Origin: Elioraea sp.
Lineage (GTDB): Bacteria > Pseudomonadota > Alphaproteobacteria > Acetobacterales > Acetobacteraceae
DNA: 64,000 nucleotides
Assembly: GCF_022842375.1 (NCBI RefSeq)
Contig: NZ_JALHPR010000004.1
Span: 186,001-250,000, forward strand
Direction of reading: 5' to 3'
The translations under genes were made by a program, and so were the position numbers. The notes beneath the pieces were generated by a model. That model saw only the letters and a program-made list of their open reading frames with translations. It was not told the origin of the DNA and made no database searches. Positions 54,294-63,219 of the stretch are shown piece by piece; within the stretch, counting starts at the first letter, position 1; each line of letters starts with the position of its first letter.

Positions 54294-55193
54294 TTAGTCC
54301 TTCTTGTCACCCGGAACAGGAATGCCGGAGAGCTTCTGCCAGAAGCGGATGGCGAACGCATCGTCCTTGTCGCCATCGCCGCCGGCGGCGACGCCGAGGA
54401 ACACCTGGTGCGCGGCAGCCGACAGCGGCAGCGGGAAGGTGAGCGCGCGGGCCTGGTCGAGCACGATGCCGAGGTCCTTGACGAAGATGTTGATGGCACT
54501 CCGCGGCGCATCGTCGCCGGCGAGCAGGCGCGGCCCGCGATCCTTGAACATCCACGATGACCCTGCACTCTCGCTGATCACGTCGAACAGCACCTGCGGA
54601 TCAGCACCGGCGCGGACACCGAGGGCGAACGCCTCGCCCATCGCGGCGAGGTGAACGCCGGCCAGAAGCTGGTTCACCATCTTCACGGTACTGCCTGCAC
54701 CGGCCTCGGGCCCGAGCTCCCACACCCGTTGCGCGATCGCATCGAGCACCGGCTTCGCCGCCGCGAACGCCTCCGGCGCGCCGGAGCCCATCACCGTCAT
54801 CGTTCCCGCCGTCGCTGCCTTCACCCCGCCCGAGACGGGGCTGTCGAGCATCAGCACGCCGAGCGGCGCAAGCCGTTTCGCGATCCCCACGGCCGCACCT
54901 GGGGCGATGGTGGTGCAAAGCAGCACGACCGATCCCATGGCGAGACGCGGCGCGATGCCGCCCTCGCCGAACAGCACCGCCTCGGCCTGTGCGGCGTTGA
55001 CGACGAAGACCACCACCGCCGCGCGGTCATCCGGCAGTTCGGCGACGGAGCCGACGGCCCTGCCGCCCGCCGCCGCGAAAGCCTCCCGCCCTGGAGCGCG
55101 CGGCTCGACGCCGACGACGTCGTGCCCCGCCTTCACGAGGTTGACGGCGGCCCCCATGCCCATCGCACCAAGCCCGATCACGCCGACTTTCAC
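54294..55193 (-). CDS. 3-hydroxyisobutyrate dehydrogenase-family NAD(P)-dependent oxidoreductase
   Basis: A 299-residue beta-hydroxyacid dehydrogenase. The Rossmann motif VGVIGLGAMGMGAAVNLVKAG opens the protein, the substrate-binding DSPVSGGVKAATAGTMTVM lies near 117-136, and the catalytic Lys is in STVKMVNQLLAG. Length and motifs resemble L-threonate dehydrogenase (LtnD) as well as tartronate semialdehyde reductase and HIBADH, so the substrate is open; the tartrate-dehydrogenase neighbour favours a C4 hydroxy acid. The GTG at 55193 has GGAGGA nine bases upstream. First gene of a minus-strand pair, divergent from the TctC-type gene. Confidence 0.85.
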   Translation of the reverse strand: MKVGVIGLGAMGMGAAVNLVKAGHDVVGVEPRAPGREAFAAAGGRAVGSVAELPDDRAAVVVFVVNAAQAEAVLFGEGGIAPRLAMGSVVLLCTTIAPGAAVGIAKRLAPLGVLMLDSPVSGGVKAATAGTMTVMGSGAPEAFAAAKPVLDAIAQRVWELGPEAGAGSTVKMVNQLLAGVHLAAMGEAFALGVRAGADPQVLFDVISESAGSSWMFKDRGPRLLAGDDAPRSAINIFVKDLGIVLDQARALTFPLPLSAAAHQVFLGVAAGGDGDKDDAFAIRFWQKLSGIPVPGDKKD

Positions 55194-55309
55194 CGCATGC
55201 TCCTCCCTGTCCCGACCCAGGGGGTCTAGCGCGCGGCGGGGCTGCTGCGAAGGCCCGATTGCGCGGTCGCGGCATTCGACTATCGTTGCGCAAACTTCGG
55301 GAGGACACG

Positions 55310-56278
55310 ATGAAGCGACGCACCCTGATCGCCGCCGCCGCAACGCTCGCGCAGGCCCCCCTGCTGCGGCCGGCGCTGGCGCAAGCGTGGCCCGCGCGAA
55401 CGGTGCGCATCATCGTTCCCTTCGGCGCCGGCGGGCCGGCCGACATCTACGCCCGCTTCCTTGCCGAACGCCTGTCGGGCCCGCTCGGCCACGGCTTCGT
55501 GGTCGAGAACAGGCCTGGTGCGGGGGCCGTCGTCGGCACCGATGCGGCCGCAAAGGCCGGGGCGGATGGCTACACGCTGCTGATGATGTCGAACACCCAC
55601 ACGGCGAACGAGACGCTGATCCCGAACCGCCCCTACAGCCTGATGCGCGATTTCACGCCCGTGGCACCCGTCAACGTCGCCAACCACGCACTCGTCGCCA
55701 AGACGGGTCTTGCGACCTCGGTGGCTGAACTCATCGCCAAGGCCAAGGCAGCGCCCGGCACGCTGAACTACGCCTCCTCCGGCCCGGGCACGCCCTATCA
55801 CATTGCCGGTGCCGCGTTCTGCTATCGCGCCGGCATCCAGGTCGAGCACATCCCCTTCCGCGGGTCGGGCGAGGCACGCACCGCGATCATCGGCGGCACG
55901 GTCGACTTCATGTTCGACAGCATCACCACGCAGATCCAGAACATCGAGGCGGGCCGCGTCGTCGGCCTCGCCACCTCGGGGCCTCGTCGGAACCCGCTGC
56001 TGCCGAATCTGCCGACCGTGTCGGAAGCCGGCGTGGCGGGCTACACGTCGAGCATCTGGCTCGGCATCATGGCACCCGCGGGAACGCCGGCGCCGATCGT
56101 CGAGCGGCTGAACGCCGAGATCACGCGCGTCACCTCGGCGCCCGAGACCGTCGCTGCCTGGAGCCGGCAGGCGGTCGAGCCGATGCGCATGAGCCCGGCA
56201 GAGTTCGGTGCGTTTCTGCAACAGGACATCGCCGGCCAGGCGGAGGTGATCCGGGGTGCCAACATCCGCGCGAGCTAG
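55310..56278 (+). CDS. Tripartite tricarboxylate transporter substrate-binding protein (Bug/TctC family)
   Basis: A 322-residue periplasmic protein. MKRRTLIAAAATLAQAPLLR is the leader; mature RTVRIIVPFGAGGPADIYAR is the ligand-phosphate/carboxylate loop of Bug proteins, followed by VVENRPGAGAVVGTDAAAKA. Ligands of this family are carboxylic acids, which suits the adjacent dehydrogenases. TctA and TctB membrane genes are absent, which is common for Bug proteins. GGGAGGA precedes the ATG. Its TAG stop overlaps the stop of the opposing molybdopterin gene at the palindrome CTAG. Confidence 0.9.
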   Translation: MKRRTLIAAAATLAQAPLLRPALAQAWPARTVRIIVPFGAGGPADIYARFLAERLSGPLGHGFVVENRPGAGAVVGTDAAAKAGADGYTLLMMSNTHTANETLIPNRPYSLMRDFTPVAPVNVANHALVAKTGLATSVAELIAKAKAAPGTLNYASSGPGTPYHIAGAAFCYRAGIQVEHIPFRGSGEARTAIIGGTVDFMFDSITTQIQNIEAGRVVGLATSGPRRNPLLPNLPTVSEAGVAGYTSSIWLGIMAPAGTPAPIVERLNAEITRVTSAPETVAAWSRQAVEPMRMSPAEFGAFLQQDIAGQAEVIRGANIRAS

Positions 56279-58626
56279 CGAGCCGGTGCGTCCCGGATCG
56301 CCCGCCACACGCGCTCGGGCGTGGCAGGCATGTCGATGTGGCGGATGCCGTAGGGGGAAAGCGCATCGACGATGGCGTTGACGAGAACGGGCAGCGCACC
56401 GACGGTGCCGGCCTCGCCGGCGCCCTTCGCACCGAGCGGGTTCGCCGCCGTCGGCACTGCGTTGCTTTCGACGACCATCGATGGCAGGTCTGATGCGCGC
56501 GGCATCTGGTAGTCCATGAAGCTCGCCGTCACGATCTGGCCGCTCTCGTCGTAGCGGATGCTTTCGCCGAGCACCTGGCCAAGCCCCTGCGCGACGCCGC
56601 CATGGATCTGCCCCTTGAGCAGCAGCGGGTTGATCACCGTGCCGACATCATCCACCACGACGTAGGAGACGACGCGGACCACGCCCGTCTCCGGGTCGAT
56701 CTCCACCTCCGCGACGTGGCAGCCATTGGGGAACGTCGCCTCGTCGGGCGTCAGCACCACATCGGCCGCAAGGCCCATCTCCTCGCCCTTGGGCAGCTTG
56801 CCGGCGGTGTAGGCGGCACGCGCGACATCCTCGATCCGCAGCGCGCGATCTGTTCCCGCCACACGGAACGTTCCGGAATCGAACGCGATATCGGCTTCCG
56901 CCGCCTCGAGCAGGTGGGCAGCGATGCGCCTGCCGCGCGCGATGATGCGGTCGGCCGCGCGCACCATGGCCGAGCCTGCGACGACGAGGCTGCGCGAGCC
57001 GAACGTGCCGCGGCCATGCGGCACGAGGTCGGTATCGCCGAACACCACGCGCACGCGGTCGAAGGAGAGGCCGAGCAGGCTCGCGGCGAGCTGGCGGAAC
57101 GCCGTCTCGTGCCCCTGGCCGTGGCTGTGGCTGCCGAGGATGAGCGTGGCCCCGCCATCGGGCTCGAAGCGGACGGATGCGCCCTCCTCGTTCGGCGCGC
57201 GGAACGGCCCGGCGGCGATCTCGATGGCGTTGGCGATGCCGATGCCGCGCAGCAACCCGCGCGCCGCCGACTGCGCGCGGCGTGCGGCGAAACCTGCCCA
57301 GTCCGAGGCCGCGAGCGCGAGTTCCATGCCGCGCGGGAAATCGCCGCTGTCATAGGTGAAGACGAGGCCCGTCTTGAACGGCATCGCCTCCGGCGGGATC
57401 AGGTTGCGCTGCCGGATCGCGACACGGTCGAGCCCCATCTCGGCTGCGGCAAGGTCGATCACACGCTCGATCGCAAACGTCGCCTCGGGGCGGCCTGCAC
57501 CGCGATAGGGCGCGGTCGGCTGCGTGTTGGTGAAGGCGCCGCGCACCTCGGCCAGGATCGCGGGCGTGCGATAGGTGCCGGCAAGCCCGCCGAGATTGTT
57601 CGTCGGCGAATGCGGCGTGTTGAACGCGAGATACGCGCCAAGGTTCGCCGTGGTGCGGATGCGGAGTGCGAGGAAGGTTCCTTCGGCGTCGAGCGCGAGC
57701 TCGACCACGCTGTCATTGTCGCGCGCGTGGAAGTCCGACAGGAAGCTCTCGGTGCGATCCGCGATCCAGCGCACGGGCCGGTCGAGCAGCCGTGACGCCC
57801 AGAGGACGAGGGCGTGTTCCTGCGTCGGCGATCCCTTCATGCCGAAGGCCCCGCCCATGTCGGGCGAGATGAGCCTCAACCTGTTGTCGGCCACGTGCAG
57901 CGTCCTGGCCGCGAGCTCTGAGCGCACCTTGTGCGGAACCTGCACGCCGGTGATCAGCGTCCACCGCCCCTCGCCCTCGTCCCACTGCCCGATGGCCCCG
58001 CGCGGTTCGAGCGGGTTCGCACTGACACGGCTGATGCGGAAGGCCAGCCGTGCCACATGCGCCGCGCGGGCGAAGCCTGCCTCGACCGCCGCCGCATTGC
58101 CGAGCGTGAACAGGAAACAGAGATTGTCGGCCGCATGGCTGGGCCACACCGCCGGCGCGCCTGGTACGAGCGCTGCCGTCGCGTCCGTCACCGCGGGCAG
58201 CGGCTCCCACGCAACCTCGACGGCCTCTGCCGCATCGCGGGCGATCGCGCGCGTCTCGGCGATCACGGCGGCGACCGGATCGCCGACGAAACGGGCAGCG
58301 TCGGTGGCGAGGATGCGATAGGGCGGCCGCGGCATCGGCGCGCCACCGGGGAGCGTGCGCGCGACGGAGGTCTCGAGCGCGCCGAGCGCGCCCAGGTCCT
58401 CCCCCGTCAGCACCGCAAGGACGCCGGGCATGGCACGTGCCGCTCGCGCATCGATGCCGCCGATGCGCGCCGCCGCGTGCGGGCTGCGCACCAGCACCAT
58501 GTGCGCCGCGCCGTCGAAGCGATGGTCGTCGGTGTAGCGGCCGCGGCCGCGCAGGAAGCGCGCATCCTCGACCCGGCGGACGGGCGCGCCGACCCCGCCC
58601 TCTGCAACCGCCACGGGATCAGCCAT
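56275..58626 (-). CDS. Xanthine dehydrogenase-family molybdopterin-binding (large) subunit
   Basis: A 783-residue molybdenum hydroxylase large subunit. RVEDARFLRGRGRYTDD and the a/b hammerhead domain come first; PDMGGAFGMKGSPTQEH and APYRGAGRPEATFAIERVID are cofactor-contact loops, GTFGSRSLVVAGSAM another, and AKGAGEAGTVGALPVL holds the active-site Glu. The PYRGAGR loop lacks the AYRCSFR Cys of CO dehydrogenase, so another substrate is oxidised. The usual FAD subunit and [2Fe-2S] subunit genes are not adjacent. Its start overlaps the stop of the M81 gene by eight bases. Confidence 0.88.
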   Translation of the reverse strand: MADPVAVAEGGVGAPVRRVEDARFLRGRGRYTDDHRFDGAAHMVLVRSPHAAARIGGIDARAARAMPGVLAVLTGEDLGALGALETSVARTLPGGAPMPRPPYRILATDAARFVGDPVAAVIAETRAIARDAAEAVEVAWEPLPAVTDATAALVPGAPAVWPSHAADNLCFLFTLGNAAAVEAGFARAAHVARLAFRISRVSANPLEPRGAIGQWDEGEGRWTLITGVQVPHKVRSELAARTLHVADNRLRLISPDMGGAFGMKGSPTQEHALVLWASRLLDRPVRWIADRTESFLSDFHARDNDSVVELALDAEGTFLALRIRTTANLGAYLAFNTPHSPTNNLGGLAGTYRTPAILAEVRGAFTNTQPTAPYRGAGRPEATFAIERVIDLAAAEMGLDRVAIRQRNLIPPEAMPFKTGLVFTYDSGDFPRGMELALAASDWAGFAARRAQSAARGLLRGIGIANAIEIAAGPFRAPNEEGASVRFEPDGGATLILGSHSHGQGHETAFRQLAASLLGLSFDRVRVVFGDTDLVPHGRGTFGSRSLVVAGSAMVRAADRIIARGRRIAAHLLEAAEADIAFDSGTFRVAGTDRALRIEDVARAAYTAGKLPKGEEMGLAADVVLTPDEATFPNGCHVAEVEIDPETGVVRVVSYVVVDDVGTVINPLLLKGQIHGGVAQGLGQVLGESIRYDESGQIVTASFMDYQMPRASDLPSMVVESNAVPTAANPLGAKGAGEAGTVGALPVLVNAIVDALSPYGIRHIDMPATPERVWRAIRDAPAR

Positions 58627-60151
58627 GGGAGCCGGGCACCGTCCAGGACATATCGAGGTCAAGCGGCCAGATCGGCCTCGGAACATTCCGGTAGGGAACG
58701 CGCGTGAGCACCACCGCCGTCAGCCCAGGCACATCGACCTCGATGATCGCCTCGCGCGGAAAGATGTCGTCGAACCCTGCACGAAAATGCCCGCGGCTCT
58801 TCACCACCAGGCTGCGCACGGCACGGAGGTGGATGCCGAGATGTTCGAGCATCGCAGGCTCGGCACATTGTTTCCGCAGAGACACGACGACGACGAGGAT
58901 GCCGCCGATGCGCAGCAGCGCCGTCGGGCCGAGGCTGACGGAGCGCCCCTTGTAGATGCCGCGGCGGCCGACCACCTCGCCATCCGAAAGCGCCTCGACG
59001 ATGGCATCGGCCTCGAAGCTTTCGCTGAACGCCTGCGTCTCTGCACTGTTGAAGCGGGCGCGGATCGTGGCCCCCTTGCCCGCCGCGTGTGCCGCGGCGG
59101 CGAGCGGCGCGTCGTTGTGGATGCCGAACACCGCGCCCTCGACGCCTGCGGCGTGAAAGGCGCGCAGGATGAAGGGCGTATTGCCGCGCCCGCCCCCGCC
59201 CGGGTTGTCGGCCACGTCGGCGAACAGCAGCGCCTGCACCGATGGGTTCCGCCCGGCGGCAAGCGCCATCGCGGTCGCGTCATCGAGCGGCGTGAGCCTT
59301 ATCGAGAACCGCTCGCGCATCGCCCAGAGGCGCGCCGCGATTCCCTTAGCCAACTCCTCCGCCCGCGCCTGGTCGCGCCTGGCGGTGACGATCACGCTCA
59401 TGCCGTTCTTCGGTGTGTCGCCGACCGAGAAGCCCGAGACGACAGAGACATCGAGGATCTCATGGTCGATCAACGATTGGCCGTAGGCGATGATGTCGGC
59501 ATAGGGGCCGCGATCGGTGTTCTGGCTGGTCGCGGGCGGGATCAGCGGCAGCTTCACGAACGCCGCCTTCGGCCGCATGCCGCCCAGCATCGCGCGCATC
59601 GTGTTCGCCGCGTCGGTGCCACGCTCCACCATGTCGACATGCGGATTGGTGCGGTAGCTGATGAGCACATCCGCCTCGCGCACCATGGCTTCGCTGACGT
59701 TCGCATGCAGGTCGAGCGTGCCGATGATGGGAATGTCGGGGCCGACGATCGCGCGCACGCGGGCGAGCAGGACGCCATCGGGGTCGAACTCCGCGGTCGC
59801 GGTGGCAGCGCCATGCAGGCAGAGATAGACACCATCGACCGGCATCGCCGCCCTGAGGCCCGCCTCGATGCGCGTGACGATCTCGTCGAACACAGCCTGC
59901 TCGACGGGCCCGGAGGCGCCAGCGGAGGCAGCGAGCAGGTAGCGCGGCTCCCACGCGCCGCCTGCCATGCCGGCGATGAAGCCCGAGAGGCCCGACGGCG
60001 CGCGCGGGTTCGGCTTCGCGAGATCGGCGGCAAGCGCCTCTCCCTCCAGCCAGCATGTCGCCTCGAACTCGGCTTTCGGCGCGGGTGCGGCGTGGCCGTT
60101 GCTCTCGAGCATGAAGGCGGCGAGAGCGATCCTGGGTGCGGTGTGGGGCAT
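58619..60151 (-). CDS. M81-family metallopeptidase (MlrC-like)
   Basis: A 510-residue protein of the MlrC/M81 family. The opening APRIALAAFMLESNG, the block PVDGVYLCLHGAATAT (His), IIGTLDLHANVSEAM (Asp and His) and ISYRTNPHVDMVERG (His) form the predicted zinc site; VADNPGGGGRGNTPF is another family mark. MlrC cleaves the final small peptide in microcystin degradation, but most relatives act on other compounds. It is coupled by an 8-base overlap to the molybdenum hydroxylase gene, so both probably act on one imported compound. Confidence 0.88.
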   Translation of the reverse strand: MPHTAPRIALAAFMLESNGHAAPAPKAEFEATCWLEGEALAADLAKPNPRAPSGLSGFIAGMAGGAWEPRYLLAASAGASGPVEQAVFDEIVTRIEAGLRAAMPVDGVYLCLHGAATATAEFDPDGVLLARVRAIVGPDIPIIGTLDLHANVSEAMVREADVLISYRTNPHVDMVERGTDAANTMRAMLGGMRPKAAFVKLPLIPPATSQNTDRGPYADIIAYGQSLIDHEILDVSVVSGFSVGDTPKNGMSVIVTARRDQARAEELAKGIAARLWAMRERFSIRLTPLDDATAMALAAGRNPSVQALLFADVADNPGGGGRGNTPFILRAFHAAGVEGAVFGIHNDAPLAAAAHAAGKGATIRARFNSAETQAFSESFEADAIVEALSDGEVVGRRGIYKGRSVSLGPTALLRIGGILVVVVSLRKQCAEPAMLEHLGIHLRAVRSLVVKSRGHFRAGFDDIFPREAIIEVDVPGLTAVVLTRVPYRNVPRPIWPLDLDMSWTVPGSHG

Positions 60152-60232
60152 GGCGCGATGGTGCGACGGGGCGGGCGCTTGCGCAACCTGGCCAACGCTG
60201 CATGATCATCCGACCTGCACGGGAGATATCGC

Positions 60233-61801
60233 ATGCGACGGATGCTGCTGGCGGCCGGGGCCGCGCTCGCTTTCACCGCCATGGCCGGCGCCACGCCTGC
60301 CGCCGCGCAGTCGCTCACCCTCGGCACCAAGCTCGAGCTCAACACCCTCGATCCGCATTTCTTCAACGGCTTCCCGCCGGCCTCGAGCCACATCCAGATC
60401 TGGGACACGCTCACCTCCCAGGGCGACAGCCTGGCGCTCGAACCCGGGCTCGCCACCGCCTGGCGCAACATCGACGACACGACGTGGGAGTTCACCCTTC
60501 GCCAGGGCGTCACGTTCCATGACGGTTCGCCGTTCACCGCCGATGACGTGATCGCCACGATCCGCCGCGTGCCGGCGGTGCCGAACTCCCCTGCCCTGTT
60601 CACCTCCTTCACCCGCACCATCGCATCGGTCGAGAAGCTCGGCGATCACCTGATCCGCATCCGGACCAGCACGCCGAACCCGCTGCTGCCGCTCGACCTC
60701 TCCCGCGTGTTCATCATCGCCGCGAAGGATGCCGAGGCGACGACGAGCGAGTTCAACGCAGGCCGCGTGAACGGCACCGGCCCCTACCGCTACGCATCAT
60801 GGACGAACGGCCAGGCCCTCGTTCTCCGGCGGAACGACGCGCATTGGGGCGGGCCGGCGCACTGGGCGCAGGTGACGGAACGGGTGATCGCGCGTGACCC
60901 CTCGCGCGTTGCCGCCCTGCTCGCCGGCGAGGTGGATGCGATCGACCTGGTGCCGACGGGCGACAAGCCGCGGCTGGCGCAGGATGCGCGCTTCTCGCTG
61001 TTCGCAGGGCCGGCAGGCGTCGTGCACTACATCGCCCTCGACAGCGCGCGGGAGGCGAGCCCGCATGTCGGCGCGAAGGACGGCCAGCCGCCGCTTGCCC
61101 GCAACCCGCTGCTCGATGCCCGCGTGCGCCGCGCGCTCTCCCTCGCGATCGACCGCATCGCCATCGCCGAGCGCCTGATGGAAGGCAGCGCCACCCCGGC
61201 CAGCCAGTTCCTTCCCACCTCATTCCCCGGCACCAGCCAGCGCCTGAAGCCCGATGCGCTCGACCTCGCCCAGGCACGGCGCCTGCTCGCCGAGGCCGGC
61301 GTGCCGAACGGCTTCCGCCTCGCGCTGCACACGACGACCGACCGCTACCCGAAGGACAGCCAGGTCGCCCAGGCGGTCGGCCAGATGTGGACGCGGCTCG
61401 GCCTGCAGGTGTCGGTCGAGGGCGTGCCGGGCCAGGTGTTCTTCGGCGCGGCGACGCGGCAGGAATACTCCGCGTTCATCGCGCAATACGGCACGTCGGA
61501 GGCCTCGGAGGGGCCGCGCGCGGTGCTCCACACGAATGACGCGACGAAGGGGCTGGGGGCTGCCAACCGCACGCGCTACTCGAACCCCGCGGTGGACGCG
61601 CTGATCGTCGCCGCCCTGGCTGAGATGGATCCGGAGAAGCGCATCGCGAAGGTGGCAGAGGCGATTGAGGCCGCCTTCGCCGACCAGGCGCTCATCCCGG
61701 TGTTCCACCCGACCTGGGACTATGCGACGCGGAAAGGGCTGGTCGTGAGGCCGCGGCCGGAGCGTCGGTTCAACGCGCTGATGATCCGGCGCGAGGGGTA
61801 G
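60233..61801 (+). CDS. Peptide-type ABC transporter substrate-binding protein (SBP family 5)
   Basis: A 522-residue periplasmic protein. MRRMLLAAGAALAFTAMAGA is a Sec signal with a cut after AAA. The mature part starts LTLGTKLELNTLDPHFFNG, and VTFHDGSPFTADDVIATIRR and VNGTGPYRYASW are SBP_bac_5 blocks. GGGAGA lies seven bases before the ATG. It is divergent from the M81-molybdenum hydroxylase operon with an 81-base gap, which suggests that its ligand feeds those enzymes. No permease gene is nearby. Confidence 0.88.
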   Translation: MRRMLLAAGAALAFTAMAGATPAAAQSLTLGTKLELNTLDPHFFNGFPPASSHIQIWDTLTSQGDSLALEPGLATAWRNIDDTTWEFTLRQGVTFHDGSPFTADDVIATIRRVPAVPNSPALFTSFTRTIASVEKLGDHLIRIRTSTPNPLLPLDLSRVFIIAAKDAEATTSEFNAGRVNGTGPYRYASWTNGQALVLRRNDAHWGGPAHWAQVTERVIARDPSRVAALLAGEVDAIDLVPTGDKPRLAQDARFSLFAGPAGVVHYIALDSAREASPHVGAKDGQPPLARNPLLDARVRRALSLAIDRIAIAERLMEGSATPASQFLPTSFPGTSQRLKPDALDLAQARRLLAEAGVPNGFRLALHTTTDRYPKDSQVAQAVGQMWTRLGLQVSVEGVPGQVFFGAATRQEYSAFIAQYGTSEASEGPRAVLHTNDATKGLGAANRTRYSNPAVDALIVAALAEMDPEKRIAKVAEAIEAAFADQALIPVFHPTWDYATRKGLVVRPRPERRFNALMIRREG

Positions 61802-62021
61802 CGGGGCGATTCTCAACCGCGGGGCGGTGGACACCAGCGGTGCACTGGTCGCATCGTCCTGATCGTTTGGGTTGTGCTGACGCTAGGCGCCACGCCCCGT
61901 GGCCGCTGCCAGGGTGATGGGCGTGCGCGGTGCGGAAGGTGACCGCCCGCACACCAGGTTGAAACGTTTTCGCGCTTTGCTGCGTCCCGGATGGTGCGAC
62001 GGGCCGCCGGAGGCGAATGAC

Positions 62022-63185
62022 ATGGGCATGAGACATACCCTTGTGGACGAGGCCCTGATTGACAGGGATCGCGGCGTGAATGCGCCGACGTGGCTGGCGG
62101 GTGCGCTCGTCGCCCTGCTCGTCGGCGCCTGCACGCCGATGTCTGCCCCGGAAGGCGTGACGGCGCTGCCCGCCGTGCCCCGGCTGACCGTGACGGATGC
62201 AACCGCAACGCGGGCCGTCCTCGATGTCTCCGCCGTGCCCGGCCTCTCGGATGCCGGGCGGCAGAGCTATGCGCGCTTCCTCACCTTCCCCGCCCCCCGC
62301 GCCTTCGCCATCGGCGCCGATGGCGGGCTTGCCTGGGCCGCCAATGCGCGCAACGTCGCCGAGGCCGAGGGGCGAGCGCTCGCGCAGTGCCGCCATGCCA
62401 ATGGCGGCCGCCCCTGCAAGCTCTACGCCCGCGACCAGCACGTGGTCTGGGAGGGAGAGGCCATGTCGGACCACCCCTTCCCCGGCGTGTCGGGCGAAGG
62501 CTGGGCGCTGATGAGCCCAGCCGGCTTCCTCCGCCACGGCCGCGCCGCGGAAGGTGCGATCCTCTGGACGCACGGGCGCGGCAGCGACCCGCGCCGCCAG
62601 GCCGACCCCGAACGCTCGCCCATGCCGCTGCCCTTCGTGCAGCGCTTCAACAATGCCGGGTGGGATGTGTGGGTGCTGGCGCGCGACCCCGTGCATGACG
62701 TGAACTACGACACCGTGCTCTCCTTCGCCGACACGACGCTGCGCATCGCGGCGACGGCGCTGCGGGAGGGCGGCTATGGGCGCGTGGTGGCTGCCGGGCA
62801 GTCAGCGGGCGGCTGGGCGGCGCTTGCGGCGCTGGACACGCCCGGCCTGCTCGATGGGGCGATCGCAATCGCCGGTGCCGGGCTCTACCAGCCGCCGCCG
62901 GGGCAGAACGGAACGCTCGACTTCCCCGCCCTGCTGGCGCGCGTGCGCGACAGAACCGCCCCCGTCGTGGTCGCTGCCTTCGATGGTGATCACCTGCTGC
63001 CCTGGCCCGAACGGAGTGCCGCGATGCTGCGCGGCAGGCTTGCCGACCGCCCCGCCCCACTGCTGGTGATCAACCGTCCGGCTGGGCTTGCCGGGCATGG
63101 CGCCGGCGCCGAGCCCGCGTTCAACGACCGCTATGGCGACTGCATCCTCCGCGCCGTGGCGACCCGCGACGCCGCCGGCTGCTAG
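62022..63185 (+). CDS. Lipoprotein with alpha/beta-hydrolase fold
   Basis: A 387-residue exported protein. The hydrophobic segment WLAGALVALLVGAC ends in a lipobox (LVGA-C), so it is probably lipid-anchored after cleavage. Residues about 90-140 (AWAANARNVAEAEGRALAQC, then a second Cys in RPCKLY) resemble small DUF4189-like domains. The C-terminal half has the nucleophile elbow GQSAGG, an Asp in AFDGDHLLP and a late GHGAG His, so a serine hydrolase is likely. GGAGG at 62009-62013 supports the ATG at 62022, though this gives an unusually long leader; a GTG near 62074 is possible. Substrate unknown. Confidence 0.65.
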   Translation: MGMRHTLVDEALIDRDRGVNAPTWLAGALVALLVGACTPMSAPEGVTALPAVPRLTVTDATATRAVLDVSAVPGLSDAGRQSYARFLTFPAPRAFAIGADGGLAWAANARNVAEAEGRALAQCRHANGGRPCKLYARDQHVVWEGEAMSDHPFPGVSGEGWALMSPAGFLRHGRAAEGAILWTHGRGSDPRRQADPERSPMPLPFVQRFNNAGWDVWVLARDPVHDVNYDTVLSFADTTLRIAATALREGGYGRVVAAGQSAGGWAALAALDTPGLLDGAIAIAGAGLYQPPPGQNGTLDFPALLARVRDRTAPVVVAAFDGDHLLPWPERSAAMLRGRLADRPAPLLVINRPAGLAGHGAGAEPAFNDRYGDCILRAVATRDAAGC

Positions 63186-63219
63186 AGCAGCGCCGGAGCC
63201 GATCGAACCGGCGGCGGTT

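Noticed and set aside
61971-61981. LacI-type operator (GAAACGTTTTC, centred on CG)
   Set aside because: Only the inner eight bases are palindromic, no LacI-family gene is in the window, and it lies about 40 bases before a weakly placed start; too little support.
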